A DNA stretch of 39,050 nt from Stappia sp. MMSF_3263 (GTDB lineage: Bacteria > Pseudomonadota > Alphaproteobacteria > Rhizobiales > Stappiaceae), in contig NZ_JASHIK010000028.1 in NCBI RefSeq assembly GCF_030733745.1, positions 1 through 39,050 of the forward strand. Direction: 5' to 3'. Positions 17,703 to 25,907 of the stretch are shown piece after piece. Numbering within the stretch: the stretch's first letter is position 1; every line of letters begins with the position of its first letter. The position numbers were made by a program, and so were the translations under genes. The notes under the pieces are model-generated. The model worked only from the letters and a program-made list of their open reading frames with translations. It ran no database searches and was not told where the DNA came from.

Positions 17703-20641
17703 CCTCGGGTGGCCAGCAATTCGCAGCTGGATTTTTGAACCAGGAGTACGGAATCTCGCCGGCCGAAGAGCCCCTGTCCGGAAACACAATCGGCATTCTG
17801 GAAACTGCCCAAAACGGTGGAATTCCTGTCGCGTTGCCGGAAGTCCTTCCTGCTTCGCTCCTTCAGGCACCGTACGATGAAGCCATCGCATCCATCGCGG
17901 CTGTGTTGAAGCAGAATCCGGTTTGGAGTGCATTTGAGACCCCCCTCCGACTGAATTCCCGGCTGCTTCCCAGCGCAATTGTAGACATCTGCTACAGCGA
18001 TGGGTCCGCTCGGGAGGCCAGATTTTCGTTCACGCCCGGACCGGCCGCCATCCGGGAAATCGCATCCAGCTTGCGAATACTCTTTCGAGCAGAAACGTTT
18101 GGCCAAAACGTGGGCGGGGAAGATCCGTTCGAATTCCTATCGGTTCGCCCTTCAATTGGCGCCTGGCTAAGCGCCGGGTTTGACATCATCACCCTGAGCG
18201 TAAGACCCGATCACGAAGAAGCCTGGGGCGTTGCCACTTCAAACAGCGATCGGATTAGTTTCGGGGATCAACCTCCCAGTTGGGCCGCTGCCCTGGCGAT
18301 GCAGCTCGCAAGAATATGGCCGTTTGCTTTTGAGGCGCGGTTCGCCGGGCGAAATGCCGGTGGTCACCTCGTGGATATTTGCGTCAGTGACGATAGCGAA
18401 AACCGCAATACCGAACTGTTGGCAAAGCTGCTCGCCGATGGGCGACCCTTGCCGAATGGCATTGTCGCGAACTGCACTCCTTTTCCGCGGCAATCGCTGA
18501 CCGCTGGCACTGAGGCTTTGGCGACTGGTCACGCGCAAGGTGATCGATGGGCTTATGGTCCATTGGCGACATCCCTTGAGACCGCGATCAAATTCAGGAC
18601 GGCGGGCGAGGCGCCTATTTTGGTCTTGGACAGATTGCGTCCGTCACAGGCACATTTGCTGTCTGGAATTGCCGCGCTCGCCCTACGCCAAGATGGCCCT
18701 GCCTCCCACATCACGATTCTGGCACGAACCGCCGGACTCGCAGTCCTTTCCAATGTGCAGCAGAAATCCCCAGCATGGCCATCCGACGGAACCATCGTAA
18801 CGCTCAGCGAATCTCTTGGCGCGCTTATCGTCGGCAAATCCCAGCCCGAGCAGTCGACTACGCGTTTCATCGGGCCACGCTTGTTTCGACGCTATGCAAC
18901 TCCGGTTGCCCTTGCGGCGGGCGTACCAACTGAAAAGATCTCTGGACGGTCTATTGGACTCTGTCGTTCCGAAATGCAGATTCAAAACTCGCCGGAAGCA
19001 CCGATCTTTCTTGACTATCTGGCCCGGTTTGGGGCTGCCGAAAGCGAAAAGCCGGTACCTCAACCAGTCGCTGACCGGATGGAAGCGTCGCTTGACACCA
19101 TGCTTGAAACTGCTGACGGAGAACTCGTCAACTACCGTCTCATGGATGCGGATCTCCACGAGGTCTTGGCGGGTCATCCTGACGCAAACTTGGGCTCGAG
19201 AACGGTCGATAGCCGCGGCCTGCGCGGCCCGCGTTGGGCGCTGGCGAACGGATTCTATCGATGGCAGGTGGATATGGCGGTCCGCGTCACAGCCCGCCAT
19301 TCCCGCCAAGGTTCAACAAATGTCGCCATAACCGTTCCGTCGGTCTTTGGACTTTCGGAAGTGGCCGCCGTTCGGCGCCTTTTCGACACCAGCTTGGGTA
19401 ACCATTCCGGTGCTGCCGATGCGTTGCGGTTCGGCGTGATGATCGAAACACCGCGCATGTGCGCACATGCGCCGCTGCTTCCAATGTATGCTGAGGTGTT
19501 CAGCTTCGGCCTGAATGATTTGACAGCGTCGGTCTATGGCCTCGAGCGCAGTAGCTGGGATTCTTTTGGCCACTACTACGTGGCGGCGGGTCTTTTGGGA
19601 AAAGATCCCTTCTCCGCTTTGGATGTGCCGGTGGTTGGGAGGCTCGTCAAAAACACGATCGCTACGTTGCGGTCCTCCGGCGCTAAAGGCCCTGTTTTCC
19701 TTTGCGGCGAGGCTGCCAACAGTGCTTCTGCTTATACCATCTCCGTCCAGAACGACAATGTGTACGTGTCCGTCCCGGAGGCAGATTGGGCCTCAGCGGT
19801 GATTTCGTCCGCCAGTGAAAAAACGAGATTGGCCAAGGGCCTTGGGTTTCCGCGAAACGCATCGTTGAAGCACACCCATCATATGACGAGGCGAGCCACC
19901 ACCGCTGTTCGTATCGGACATACAGATCTTGCAGCTGAAGCGGCATTGAAGTGGTTTTCAATCGTCGCGCCGATGTCCGACAAGGACGACATGCAAAACT
20001 GGAAGGTGTTGAAGAAGCGGCTGGTATCGGCGCTTTTCGGGGAGTTGCAGGGCAAGTTCTTCGCGCCGAATTGGGACGCGGAACAGGTATCTTCCTATGC
20101 TCAAAATTTGATGGACGGACCCGAGACCGTGCGAATTTCGCAGTTTCCTATAGGAATCTCCTGTCATGCGCGTAGTGAGGCGCTGGAAAGCACATGGAAT
20201 GACGATCAGCTGAGAAACTTCATTGCCGCTTTTGATAATTTGGCGACGCTGCACGTTTTCCCGCAACAAAACGCTGATCAACTCTGTTTCCGTGCGGTCT
20301 TTGGTGCAGAGGGTCTGCTGGTCGAGGCAGGATGGGGGCAGGCGATGTATGTGTTCGAGGCAGAGCGTGGACAACATCCCATTGCCGTTGCACGCCTGGA
20401 TACAGACGGCCATTTTCGGTTCGAACATAGAATCGCGAAATCACACAAAGTGATGAAAGGGCTGAAGAACCTCGTCTCGTCGCATAAGCGCTGGCTATTG
20501 GGCGCTGGCCGCATAGTTTCTGCGATGCTCGGTTTGGAACAGTTCGCAATCGAGGGTTATTTCGACCCAGATGTTCCATCAGAGCTTAAGGTCGTGGACA
20601 TGGATCTTCCCCTGGACATAGCTTGGAACGTCACGTCGTAG
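17699..20641 (+). CDS. PEP-utilising enzyme: phosphohistidine domain plus PEP-binding barrel, with novel flanking domains
   Basis: The 980 residues begin with about 270 of no recognised fold. A phosphohistidine domain follows (DGPASHITILARTAG, H337), then a PEP/pyruvate-binding TIM barrel at about 415-700 as in PPDK and PEP synthase. The barrel keeps an arginine (GLCRSE, R423), E583 in MIETP, N606/D607 in FGLNDL and the cysteine C669 in CGEAAN. A further 280 or so residues at the C-terminus are unassigned. A canonical ATP-grasp domain is not apparent at the N-terminus, unlike PPDK. It may pass phosphate between PEP and a partner or substrate through H337. Its start overlaps the nucleotidyltransferase-Nudix stop by 4 nt, so it belongs to the operon. 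Confidence 0.7.
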   Translation: MTSGGQQFAAGFLNQEYGISPAEEPLSGNTIGILETAQNGGIPVALPEVLPASLLQAPYDEAIASIAAVLKQNPVWSAFETPLRLNSRLLPSAIVDICYSDGSAREARFSFTPGPAAIREIASSLRILFRAETFGQNVGGEDPFEFLSVRPSIGAWLSAGFDIITLSVRPDHEEAWGVATSNSDRISFGDQPPSWAAALAMQLARIWPFAFEARFAGRNAGGHLVDICVSDDSENRNTELLAKLLADGRPLPNGIVANCTPFPRQSLTAGTEALATGHAQGDRWAYGPLATSLETAIKFRTAGEAPILVLDRLRPSQAHLLSGIAALALRQDGPASHITILARTAGLAVLSNVQQKSPAWPSDGTIVTLSESLGALIVGKSQPEQSTTRFIGPRLFRRYATPVALAAGVPTEKISGRSIGLCRSEMQIQNSPEAPIFLDYLARFGAAESEKPVPQPVADRMEASLDTMLETADGELVNYRLMDADLHEVLAGHPDANLGSRTVDSRGLRGPRWALANGFYRWQVDMAVRVTARHSRQGSTNVAITVPSVFGLSEVAAVRRLFDTSLGNHSGAADALRFGVMIETPRMCAHAPLLPMYAEVFSFGLNDLTASVYGLERSSWDSFGHYYVAAGLLGKDPFSALDVPVVGRLVKNTIATLRSSGAKGPVFLCGEAANSASAYTISVQNDNVYVSVPEADWASAVISSASEKTRLAKGLGFPRNASLKHTHHMTRRATTAVRIGHTDLAAEAALKWFSIVAPMSDKDDMQNWKVLKKRLVSALFGELQGKFFAPNWDAEQVSSYAQNLMDGPETVRISQFPIGISCHARSEALESTWNDDQLRNFIAAFDNLATLHVFPQQNADQLCFRAVFGAEGLLVEAGWGQAMYVFEAERGQHPIAVARLDTDGHFRFEHRIAKSHKVMKGLKNLVSSHKRWLLGAGRIVSAMLGLEQFAIEGYFDPDVPSELKVVDMDLPLDIAWNVTS

Positions 20642-20665
20642 CATGTGGGCAATCGACCGATCTTA

Positions 20666-21856
20666 TTAAGCAACGTCCTGTTTGTTCTCATCTTGTTTGT
20701 CACAGGGTATGTATCCGGCAAGTGCTGCTGCGATAGCATCCGATACCGTGTTGGCCGCGGCGCGAATGGGGTCTGTCTTAAGATGTGCGTAGCGGGCGGT
20801 GGTCTGAATTTGGGTATGCCCAAGGAGCTTACCGATCATAGTCAGATCTTGTCCGAGTTGAAGCGCGTCCGACGCGAACGAATGCCGTAGGTCATGTATG
20901 CGCAGGCCGTCGAGGCCGGCACGTTTGCGCAGTCGTCGCCACGGCTTCTGCATATCGGTGAGGTGCTGTCCTTCGATCCTCCCAGTGATAACGTAGGGAT
21001 TGTTCTTTACCTTGGGAATGGTCCTCAACACCTCGATAACCGTCTTGCCGATCGGCACCAACTTGGCGCCGGTTTTGGAATCGGGGAGGCGAAGCACTCC
21101 GCCTTCAAGGTCGACATAATCCCATTTGAGGGTCTGGATTTCCCCTAGTCGGCATCCGGTCAACAAAAGGAGGCGGATGCAGTTTGCGGCTTCCGGCTCT
21201 TCGTCGGCCTCACGCAAGACCTTGCCGAGGCTGGCGAGTTCGTCAGGCGTGAGGTAGCGCTCGCGCTTGACCTCCTTGTAACGTTTCACTTTCCAGCAAG
21301 GGTTCATGCCATCCGTTCGCACACCCCAGGTGTGGGCGACGGTGAACATGATTGAGAGAACGCCGAGCGTACGGTTAGCCTGATAGGGAACGTTCTTCAT
21401 TGATTGATGAAGCCCAACCACGTCGGCACGCGTGACATCGATAATGCGATGTGAACCCAGCTTGGGATTGATAAACAACTCGACCGAACGCTTGTATTCG
21501 CCGTAGGTGGACGACTTGCAATGCACCGCAACGTGTTCTTCGAGAAAGCGCTTGCCGAATTCCTTCATGGTCGGCGAGGCTTTGCGCTTGTCGCGGTCGG
21601 TCGCGGGATCGCCGCCCAATCGGACATTGGAAAGATGCTTCATTGCCTCGGTGCGGGCGAGTTCCGGCGTCAGTGCGCCGTGAAGGCCAATGTTCACGCG
21701 GCGCAGTCGGCCGCCGATACGGAACTGAGCAAGGTACATCTTCCGTCCGGAGGGATAGACACGCAGGCCGAAGCCCTTCAGCTCGTCATCCCAAAGGAAA
21801 AACTCCTTGTCCGCTGGTGTCGCGGCATCAACGGAACGTTTCGTGATCTTCGGCAT
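20666..21856 (-). CDS. Tyrosine recombinase (island integrase with N-terminal arm-binding domain)
   Basis: The N-terminal domain (about 1-85) resembles the DUF4102 arm-binding domain of island integrases. The catalytic domain shows TGCRLGEIQTLKW (Arg I), HDLRHSFAS (His-x-x-Arg), LLGHTQIQTTARYAH (His and the tyrosine nucleophile). All five catalytic residues are visible, so it should be active. I place the start at the ATG at 21854-21856 (MPKITKRSV), which has GAGG 6 nt upstream, giving about 396 residues. The frame stays open to 21976. It lies convergent to the phosphoramidate-like operon and about 190 nt from a tRNA-fMet 3' end, the usual arrangement of an integrase beside its attachment site. 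Confidence 0.85.
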   Translation of the reverse strand: MPKITKRSVDAATPADKEFFLWDDELKGFGLRVYPSGRKMYLAQFRIGGRLRRVNIGLHGALTPELARTEAMKHLSNVRLGGDPATDRDKRKASPTMKEFGKRFLEEHVAVHCKSSTYGEYKRSVELFINPKLGSHRIIDVTRADVVGLHQSMKNVPYQANRTLGVLSIMFTVAHTWGVRTDGMNPCWKVKRYKEVKRERYLTPDELASLGKVLREADEEPEAANCIRLLLLTGCRLGEIQTLKWDYVDLEGGVLRLPDSKTGAKLVPIGKTVIEVLRTIPKVKNNPYVITGRIEGQHLTDMQKPWRRLRKRAGLDGLRIHDLRHSFASDALQLGQDLTMIGKLLGHTQIQTTARYAHLKTDPIRAAANTVSDAIAAALAGYIPCDKQDENKQDVA

Positions 21857-22044
21857 GGAACACCTCGTGAACGCTGGAATCTCCGGAATCACATCGGAAT
21901 CATCTATGAGAAAACGATGGAGTTCTTGGTCGCAAGATAGCGTAACCCCGACTGGACAATTCGTCAATAAAAACATTATGTTAGGGCGTGTTCGGCTGCG
22001 ATATCGAAGAAAGGGATAACGCGGCGAAAACCGCTCTGAACAAA

Positions 22045-22090
<46 letters not shown>

Positions 22091-22097
22091 GATAGAA

Positions 22098-22127
22098 CCG
22101 CCAACTCATTGAGTTGGCGGTTTTTTT
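22098..22127 (+). terminator. Rho-independent terminator
   Basis: CCGCCAACTC and GAGTTGGCGG form a perfect 10-bp stem with an ATT loop, followed by seven Ts. It lies 8 nt after the tRNA-fMet 3' end, as expected of an original tRNA terminator carried along with the att site. Confidence 0.9.
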
Positions 22128-22194
22128 GTTTCTGGTGGCCTGCTCCCCGTTTTTTCCGCGTCTACAAGTTTCCGCTTCACGTTGTGGTCCTTTG

Positions 22195-22560
22195 CGGACC
22201 TTGCTGCCACTTCAGCATCGCATTGGCGTTGAGTTCGGTGCCATTGTCGCCGGCCGCCAGCAAGGGATAGCCGCGCAGTGCAGCGACGGCGTCCAGTTCA
22301 CGGGCGACACGCTGACGCGAGATAGAGTTATCGGCAACGGTCGCCAGGCATTCCCGGCTGAAGTCATCGATGACGCACAGGATGCGGAAGCGACGTCCGC
22401 CAACCAGCGTGTCGGAAAAGATGTACAGCGACCGGCGCTGATCGGGATCCTAAGGGGTCGCCATCGACGCCCGCGTACCCAGGGCTCGCTTGCGGCCGCC
22501 ACGCTTCCTCCCCGTCAGCTTTTCCTCGCGATAGAGGCGTTAGAGCTTCTTCCAGCTCAC
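22195..22560 (-). pseudogene. Decayed IS3-family transposase (OrfB) fragment
   Basis: One minus-strand frame reads KKL-stop-RLYREEKLTGRKR, then SDTLVGGRRFRILCVIDDFS and, further on, DNGTELN, which is the core of an IS3-type OrfB integrase. Stops interrupt it at two places in the motif region, and a third stop closes it just past the DNGTEL block. The first two acidic catalytic positions are present and the region with the final glutamate is missing. It is an inactive relic beside the att site and the 27-bp inverted repeat arm. Confidence 0.75.
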
Positions 22561-22701
22561 CTCAGGGGAGCAGGTCACAAGGTGTCTGAGAAGGGAAGGG
22601 ATCAAACCCGAAACCATGAGGCAAGGACGCTTGCTTCACCGCAAAGCCGCCGCCTAAAATGATCTTGATGGTCCAGACCCTCCACCAGATCAGCTCGGCC
22701 A

Positions 22702-22728
22702 TTGTCCCAAAACCTCTGACAACGGACA
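22702..22728. repeat. Left arm of a 27-bp inverted repeat flanking the catabolic cluster
   Basis: The sequence begins TTGTCCCAAAACC and ends CAACGGACA. Its exact reverse complement lies at 35767-35793, about 13 kb away. It looks like an insertion-sequence or transposon end. No target duplication is evident in the flanks. Confidence 0.8.
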
Positions 22729-22797
22729 CCCTCTCCATTGCGGGCAATGCGTTTTGCATCTAAAACAATCGAAAGGCCATCTCCTGATCGAGCTGAC

Positions 22798-23589
22798 ATG
22801 ACCGACTCCCCCAATCACAAGGTCTACTTCGTCCCCGGATTGCATCGAGGTCTCAAAGTGCTCGAGCTACTCGGCGGGGCGGGGGAGGCAATGTCGATCA
22901 GCGATATCGGCCGCGCTATGGGGTTGAGCCGGTCATCGGCCTTTCGCCTGGTCTATACGCTGCGCCACATGGAATTTCTCAAGGAAGGCGAGCAGAAGGA
23001 CACCTATACTCTTGGCGCAAGGGTTCTGAACCTCGGCTTCGCCTATCTGAATCAGCAGCCGATCGCCACGATCGCCCGTCCGCACCTGGCCAGCCTGCGG
23101 GACAAAACTGGCGTCAGCGCACATCTCAGCGTGCTGGAAGGGCAGGATGTTCTGTACCTAGGCAGCCACCAGGCCAGGACCGGCTATGTCTCCAACATGG
23201 TGACAGGGACGCGGGTGAAGGCCTATGTCATTCCGGTTGGATGGGTACTGTTGACGGCGCTGGACGATGCCGAGCTGAAGGCCTTCTGCGCCGGCCAAAA
23301 GATGGTGCCCACGACCGAGCATACGCCGACGACCTATACCGAGCTGAAAGCCAAGGTCGCCAGCGTGCGGGAGCAGGGCTATGTCTTCTCGCGCGGCTTT
23401 CACGAGCCGGGCGGGTCGAGCGTCGCGGCGCCGGTGCGCAACAACACCGGCCGGGTAGTCGCCTGCGTCAACGTCTCCGGGCCGGACAGTGGGTTCGACT
23501 TCGATCAGCTGGATAGCCTGTACATCGCCGAAACGCGGGCGACCGCGCTCCAGATCTCGCGTGGGCTCGGGTATCTGGGCGACAACTGA
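22798..23589 (+). CDS. IclR family transcriptional regulator
   Basis: From the ATG at 22798 the protein has 263 residues. A winged helix-turn-helix lies at about 15-70 (GLHRGLKVLELL, then SISDIGRAMGLSRSSAFRLV), and an IclR-type GAF-like effector domain follows (about 85-255, including RGFHEPGGSSVAAPV). IclR proteins bind small carboxylates and act on adjacent catabolic operons. It stands at the left edge of the cluster, convergent with the BKACE gene 8 nt away, and probably controls the promoters at 25820-25847 and 32577-32605. The upstream ATG at 22738 was rejected because its added residues lie close to the repeat arm and do not look like the family. Confidence 0.85.
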   Translation: MTDSPNHKVYFVPGLHRGLKVLELLGGAGEAMSISDIGRAMGLSRSSAFRLVYTLRHMEFLKEGEQKDTYTLGARVLNLGFAYLNQQPIATIARPHLASLRDKTGVSAHLSVLEGQDVLYLGSHQARTGYVSNMVTGTRVKAYVIPVGWVLLTALDDAELKAFCAGQKMVPTTEHTPTTYTELKAKVASVREQGYVFSRGFHEPGGSSVAAPVRNNTGRVVACVNVSGPDSGFDFDQLDSLYIAETRATALQISRGLGYLGDN

Positions 23590-23597
23590 GGAAGGCA

Positions 23598-24473
23598 TCA
23601 GGCCAGCGCGAGAATCGCGCGGGCCTCGGCAGGAGTGGCAATGTCGCCGCCAAGATCGCGTATGATCCTGATTGCCTTCTCCACCAGTTGGGCATTTGAC
23701 CGGCAATGTTCGCCGCGGTCGATGTAGGCCGTGTCCTCCATCCCAATACGGCAGTGTCCTCCCAGCAGAAAGGCTTGCGCGAGCATCGGAAAGGCCATTC
23801 TGCCGATTCCGAAGGCGGCCCATTCGCTGCCGGCGGGAAGTTGGCCGACGAGATAGGCCATTGTCTCGGGGTTGGCGACGGCGCCGAACCGGACGCCCAA
23901 GACCATCTGTACCATAAGCGGCGCTGTCAGAACGCCGCGCGCCACGAAATCCTTGACCATGTGCAGATCGCCGGAATCGAAGATCTCGATTTCCGGTCTC
24001 ACGCCGGCGGAGATTATCCTCTCGGCCATTGTGGCAAGGTTGCGCGGGCTGTTGATCACACTGGCTTGGCCGGACCACATGGTGTTGAAGTCCAGCGTGC
24101 AGATGTCGGGAAGGAGGGCCTCGATATGGGCAACCCGGCGTTCGGGTGTACAAAGGGTCGAGCCGGGTGCGGCTACCTTCGGATTATCGTCCGACGGAAT
24201 GAAGCGACCACCTTCACCCGTCGTCAAGTTGAGCAGGACTTCGCTGTTCTCCGAGCGGATCCGGTCGACGAGTTCGCGGTAGAGCGTCAGATCCATCGAC
24301 CCTTTCGCCGTTTCCGGATCGCGGACGTGCAAGTGTACGATTGCCGCCCCCGCCGCCGCCGCATCCAGCGCCTGACGCGCAATCTGCTCCGGCGTGACCG
24401 GCAGGTAGGGGCTGATCTCGGGTGTCATCAGGTTGCCGGTGATCGCGGCGGTAAGGATCGTCTTCCTGCTCAT
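23598..24473 (-). CDS. BKACE family beta-keto acid cleavage enzyme (DUF849)
   Basis: This 291-residue enzyme opens with the family pattern (AAITGNLMTPEISPYLPVTP) and has the zinc-binding HLHVRD at 47-52. Members condense a beta-keto acid with acetyl-CoA and split it into acetoacetate and a new CoA thioester. The best known are 3-keto-5-aminohexanoate cleavage enzyme in lysine fermentation and dehydrocarnitine cleavage in carnitine use. It shares a 4-nt overlap with the upstream class III aminotransferase gene, so the two form a minus-strand pair. The substrate cannot be read from sequence. Confidence 0.85.
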   Translation of the reverse strand: MSRKTILTAAITGNLMTPEISPYLPVTPEQIARQALDAAAAGAAIVHLHVRDPETAKGSMDLTLYRELVDRIRSENSEVLLNLTTGEGGRFIPSDDNPKVAAPGSTLCTPERRVAHIEALLPDICTLDFNTMWSGQASVINSPRNLATMAERIISAGVRPEIEIFDSGDLHMVKDFVARGVLTAPLMVQMVLGVRFGAVANPETMAYLVGQLPAGSEWAAFGIGRMAFPMLAQAFLLGGHCRIGMEDTAYIDRGEHCRSNAQLVEKAIRIIRDLGGDIATPAEARAILALA

Positions 24474-25807
24474 GCTCGGGTGTCCAGTGCGGCATGAACC
24501 GCTGCGGCGAGCGTATCGGCGATGTGCTCGATCTCGTCCGGCGTCGATGTATAGGCTGGCGCGAGGAGGACGTGGTCACCTAGCCGCCCATCAGCACAGC
24601 CCTGCGCCGAGTAGGTCATTACCCCGCGGGCGAATGACTCGGCCTGGATGTTCTGCGCGACGGAGCGTTCGACGGGGAAGGGGGCCTTGGTGTCGCGGTC
24701 GGCGACCGCTTCAATCGACCAGAACAGGCCCCGGCCGCGAATGTCGCCGACATTGGGGTGTTGGGCCAGACGGAAATGGAGCGCCTGTTGCAGCTGCTCG
24801 CCCCTGGCACGGACATTGGCTAACAGCCCATCGTCTTCGATCACCTGCTGGACGGCCAGGGCTCCCGCCGTTGCGACCGCGTGGGACATGTAAGTGTGCC
24901 CGTTCCACAAAGTTCCGCTGCCGGTTTCGATGGCGGCAATCACCTTCTCGGCAGCCATGACCGCCGCGATCGGCTGGTAGCCGGCGCCCAGGCCCTTGGC
25001 CAGCGTGGTGATGTCGGCGCAGATGCCTTCCTGTTCGAGCGCGAACGGAGATCCGGTGCGACCCATGCCGCACATGACCTCGTCGGCGATGAACAGGACG
25101 CCGTGCGCGTCGCAGATTTCGCGGATCCTCTTGAAATAGCCGGCGGGCGCAGGCTGCGTTCCCAGCGATGCACCCACCACCGGCTCGGCCACGAAGGCCA
25201 TGACGTTTCGGGGGCCGAGCTCGAGGATCTTCGCCTCCAGCAGGTTGGCCATCCGGCGCGCGTAATCCGCTTCGGCTTCGCCGCTCTCGCGCAGGCGATA
25301 GGCATAGGGAGCCTCAATGTGGTCAACCTCCATGAGCAGCGGCTGAAACGGTGCGCGCCGGCCGGCGTGGCCGCCGGTGGCGAGGGCGCCAAGGGTGTTT
25401 CCATGGTAGCTGGGTGAACGCGCAATGATCCGGATGCGCTCGGGCTGGCCGCGTTCCAGGTGGTATTGCCGCGCGAGCTTCAGGGCGGCTTCCATCGCTT
25501 CCGAGCCGCTGCCCAGGAACATCACACGCCCGGCGCCAGTGCCTTCCGGTGCGCGATCGACCAGGAATTTGGCGAGTTCCTCGGCAGGTGCATTGGTGAA
25601 AAAGGACGTATGGGCGAAGGACACCTGGTCAAGTTGATGCTTCAGAGCGGCAATCACTTTGGCATTGTCATGGCCAAGGCAGGATACTGCCGCACCGCCA
25701 CAGGCATCCAGATACCGATTCCCCGCATCGTCCACGAGGTAATTGCCTTCGCCGCCAACAACTGAGGGAAGGGTTGATTTCAGGTTGCGGTGGAGCACAC
25801 TGGACAT
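24470..25807 (-). CDS. Class III PLP-dependent aminotransferase
   Basis: This fold-type I aminotransferase shows GSGSEAMEAALKLAR (PLP phosphate site), SYHGNTLGA, the cofactor aspartate in LFIADEVMCGMGRTG and the Schiff-base lysine in TTLAKGLGAGYQP (K271 in the numbering used here). Three in-frame ATGs lie close together at 25825, 25813 and 25807. I take the last, with an ACGGA sequence upstream, but the choice is weak. Members act on omega-amines or beta-amino acids with pyruvate or 2-oxoglutarate. With the overlapping BKACE gene, a path from an amine through a keto acid to a CoA thioester is plausible. Confidence 0.85.
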   Translation of the reverse strand: MSSVLHRNLKSTLPSVVGGEGNYLVDDAGNRYLDACGGAAVSCLGHDNAKVIAALKHQLDQVSFAHTSFFTNAPAEELAKFLVDRAPEGTGAGRVMFLGSGSEAMEAALKLARQYHLERGQPERIRIIARSPSYHGNTLGALATGGHAGRRAPFQPLLMEVDHIEAPYAYRLRESGEAEADYARRMANLLEAKILELGPRNVMAFVAEPVVGASLGTQPAPAGYFKRIREICDAHGVLFIADEVMCGMGRTGSPFALEQEGICADITTLAKGLGAGYQPIAAVMAAEKVIAAIETGSGTLWNGHTYMSHAVATAGALAVQQVIEDDGLLANVRARGEQLQQALHFRLAQHPNVGDIRGRGLFWSIEAVADRDTKAPFPVERSVAQNIQAESFARGVMTYSAQGCADGRLGDHVLLAPAYTSTPDEIEHIADTLAAAVHAALDTRA

Positions 25808-25819
25808 GTTCATTCCGTC

Positions 25820-25847
25820 TTGCATATGGACATGTGTTTTGTATATT
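25820..25847 (+). promoter_or_regulatory. Predicted sigma-70-type promoter for the plus-strand catabolic operon
   Basis: TTGCAT (25820-25825) and TATATT (25842-25847) are 16 nt apart, 60 nt before the TTG start of the CoA transferase. TATATTAA recurs in the promoter at 32577-32605. The short palindrome CATATG lies in the spacer region. Confidence 0.5.
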
Positions 25848-25907
25848 AAACGAAATCAGCAAGCTCAAGGAAAATTCTCCAAGAGCCGAAAAATTGAGGA
25901 GCTTGAC

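Noticed and set aside
25743-25907. N-terminal extension of the CoA transferase
   Set aside because: It overlaps the divergent aminotransferase and the promoter, and the family N-terminus begins at the TTG at 25908 behind GAGGAG.
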